From positions 1 through 34,448 of the forward strand of contig CANQXB010000004.1 of assembly GCA_947627805.1 (NCBI GenBank): DNA of 34,448 nucleotides, in the 5' to 3' direction. A program made the position numbers and the translations under genes. Source of the stretch: an uncultured Bacilli bacterium (GTDB lineage: Bacteria > Bacillota_I > Bacilli_A > RF39 > UBA660). The notes below the pieces were generated by a model. It did not search any database, had not been told where the DNA came from, and was given only the letters and a program-made list of their open reading frames with translations. Positions 34,095 to 34,448 of the stretch are shown one piece after another. The number at the start of each line of letters is the position of its first letter. Within the stretch, counting starts at the first letter, position 1.

Positions 34095-34448
34095 TTGTTA
34101 AATCAATATTATAATCAAATAACGGAAGTTATTGAAAAGTATGAAGTAAAAAAGAGAGTAAGAGAAAGGCAAAATAATAGAGAAGAATTATTATCTAAAT
34201 GGACAATTGGTAAATTAATTGTGGAGGCTCAAGGTGGAAGTGATAGAGCTAAATATGGTAATGAATTAATTAAAAAATGGTCGGAAGATTTTACTTTAAA
34301 ATATGGTAAAGGTTATGATTCTACAAATCTAAAACGTTTTCGTCAATTTTATTTAACATTTCAAAAAGGTGGCACACTGTGCCACCAATTGAGTTGGTCA
34401 CATTATAGATATTTATTACCAATAAAAAATGAAAATGAAATAAATTAT
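34095..34448 (+). CDS. Second DUF1016/YhcG-family protein, N-terminal part, truncated by window end
   Basis: TTG start after AGGAGATG; WTIGKLIVEAQGGSDRAKYGNELIKKWSEDFTLKYGKGYDSTNLKRFRQFYLTFQKGGTLCHQLSWSHYRYLLPI, open to the end. Confidence 0.85.
   Translation, partial: MLNQYYNQITEVIEKYEVKKRVRERQNNREELLSKWTIGKLIVEAQGGSDRAKYGNELIKKWSEDFTLKYGKGYDSTNLKRFRQFYLTFQKGGTLCHQLSWSHYRYLLPIKNENEINY
34368..34386. repeat. 19-bp perfect palindrome inside the second DUF1016 gene
   Basis: GGTGGCACA-C-TGTGCCACC. Confidence 0.9.

Noticed and set aside
1-34448. Possible Mollicute genetic code (TGA = Trp)
   Set aside because: Recognisable proteins use TGG for Trp throughout and read cleanly in the standard bacterial code.

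Overview
This is a 34.4 kb, very AT-rich chromosomal window with standard-code, Bacillota/Bacilli-like gene content. TGG-only tryptophans and intact ORFs argue against genetic code 4. Most genes lie on the minus strand in tight, overlapping operons. Housekeeping genes include trxB, lgt, uvrA, uvrB, an ABC-F ATPase, an ABC exporter, an MscS channel and a cyclophilin-type lipoprotein. The less ordinary content is: (i) an operon with three dCTP-deaminase/dUTPase-fold domains (184 aa single-domain plus 343 aa double-domain) whose catalytic residues are lost in a complementary way, next to an acidic 508 aa unknown; (ii) a radical SAM/SPASM-like gene 1 nt from a gene resembling the helical domain of 5-hmdU DNA kinases (alpha-glutamyl/putrescinyl thymine pyrophosphorylase family), itself abutting an ABC-F gene; (iii) a divergent ClpX-like unfoldase with a GYVG pore loop, an LGF ClpP-docking-like tripeptide and a novel N-domain; (iv) a putative HopA1-like, tail-anchored protein; (v) two MerR regulators, each with a 19-bp-spacer promoter; (vi) an unannotated candidate small RNA at about 29600-29689 with a near-consensus promoter, two hairpins, a C-rich loop and a strong terminator; (vii) two DUF1016/YhcG-type PDDEXK nuclease genes with palindromes and an apparent decayed copy; (viii) an unfused HgdC/HgdB/DUF2229-type three-gene cassette. 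No tRNA, rRNA or CRISPR array was recognised. All family assignments are from reading motifs; no searches were run.
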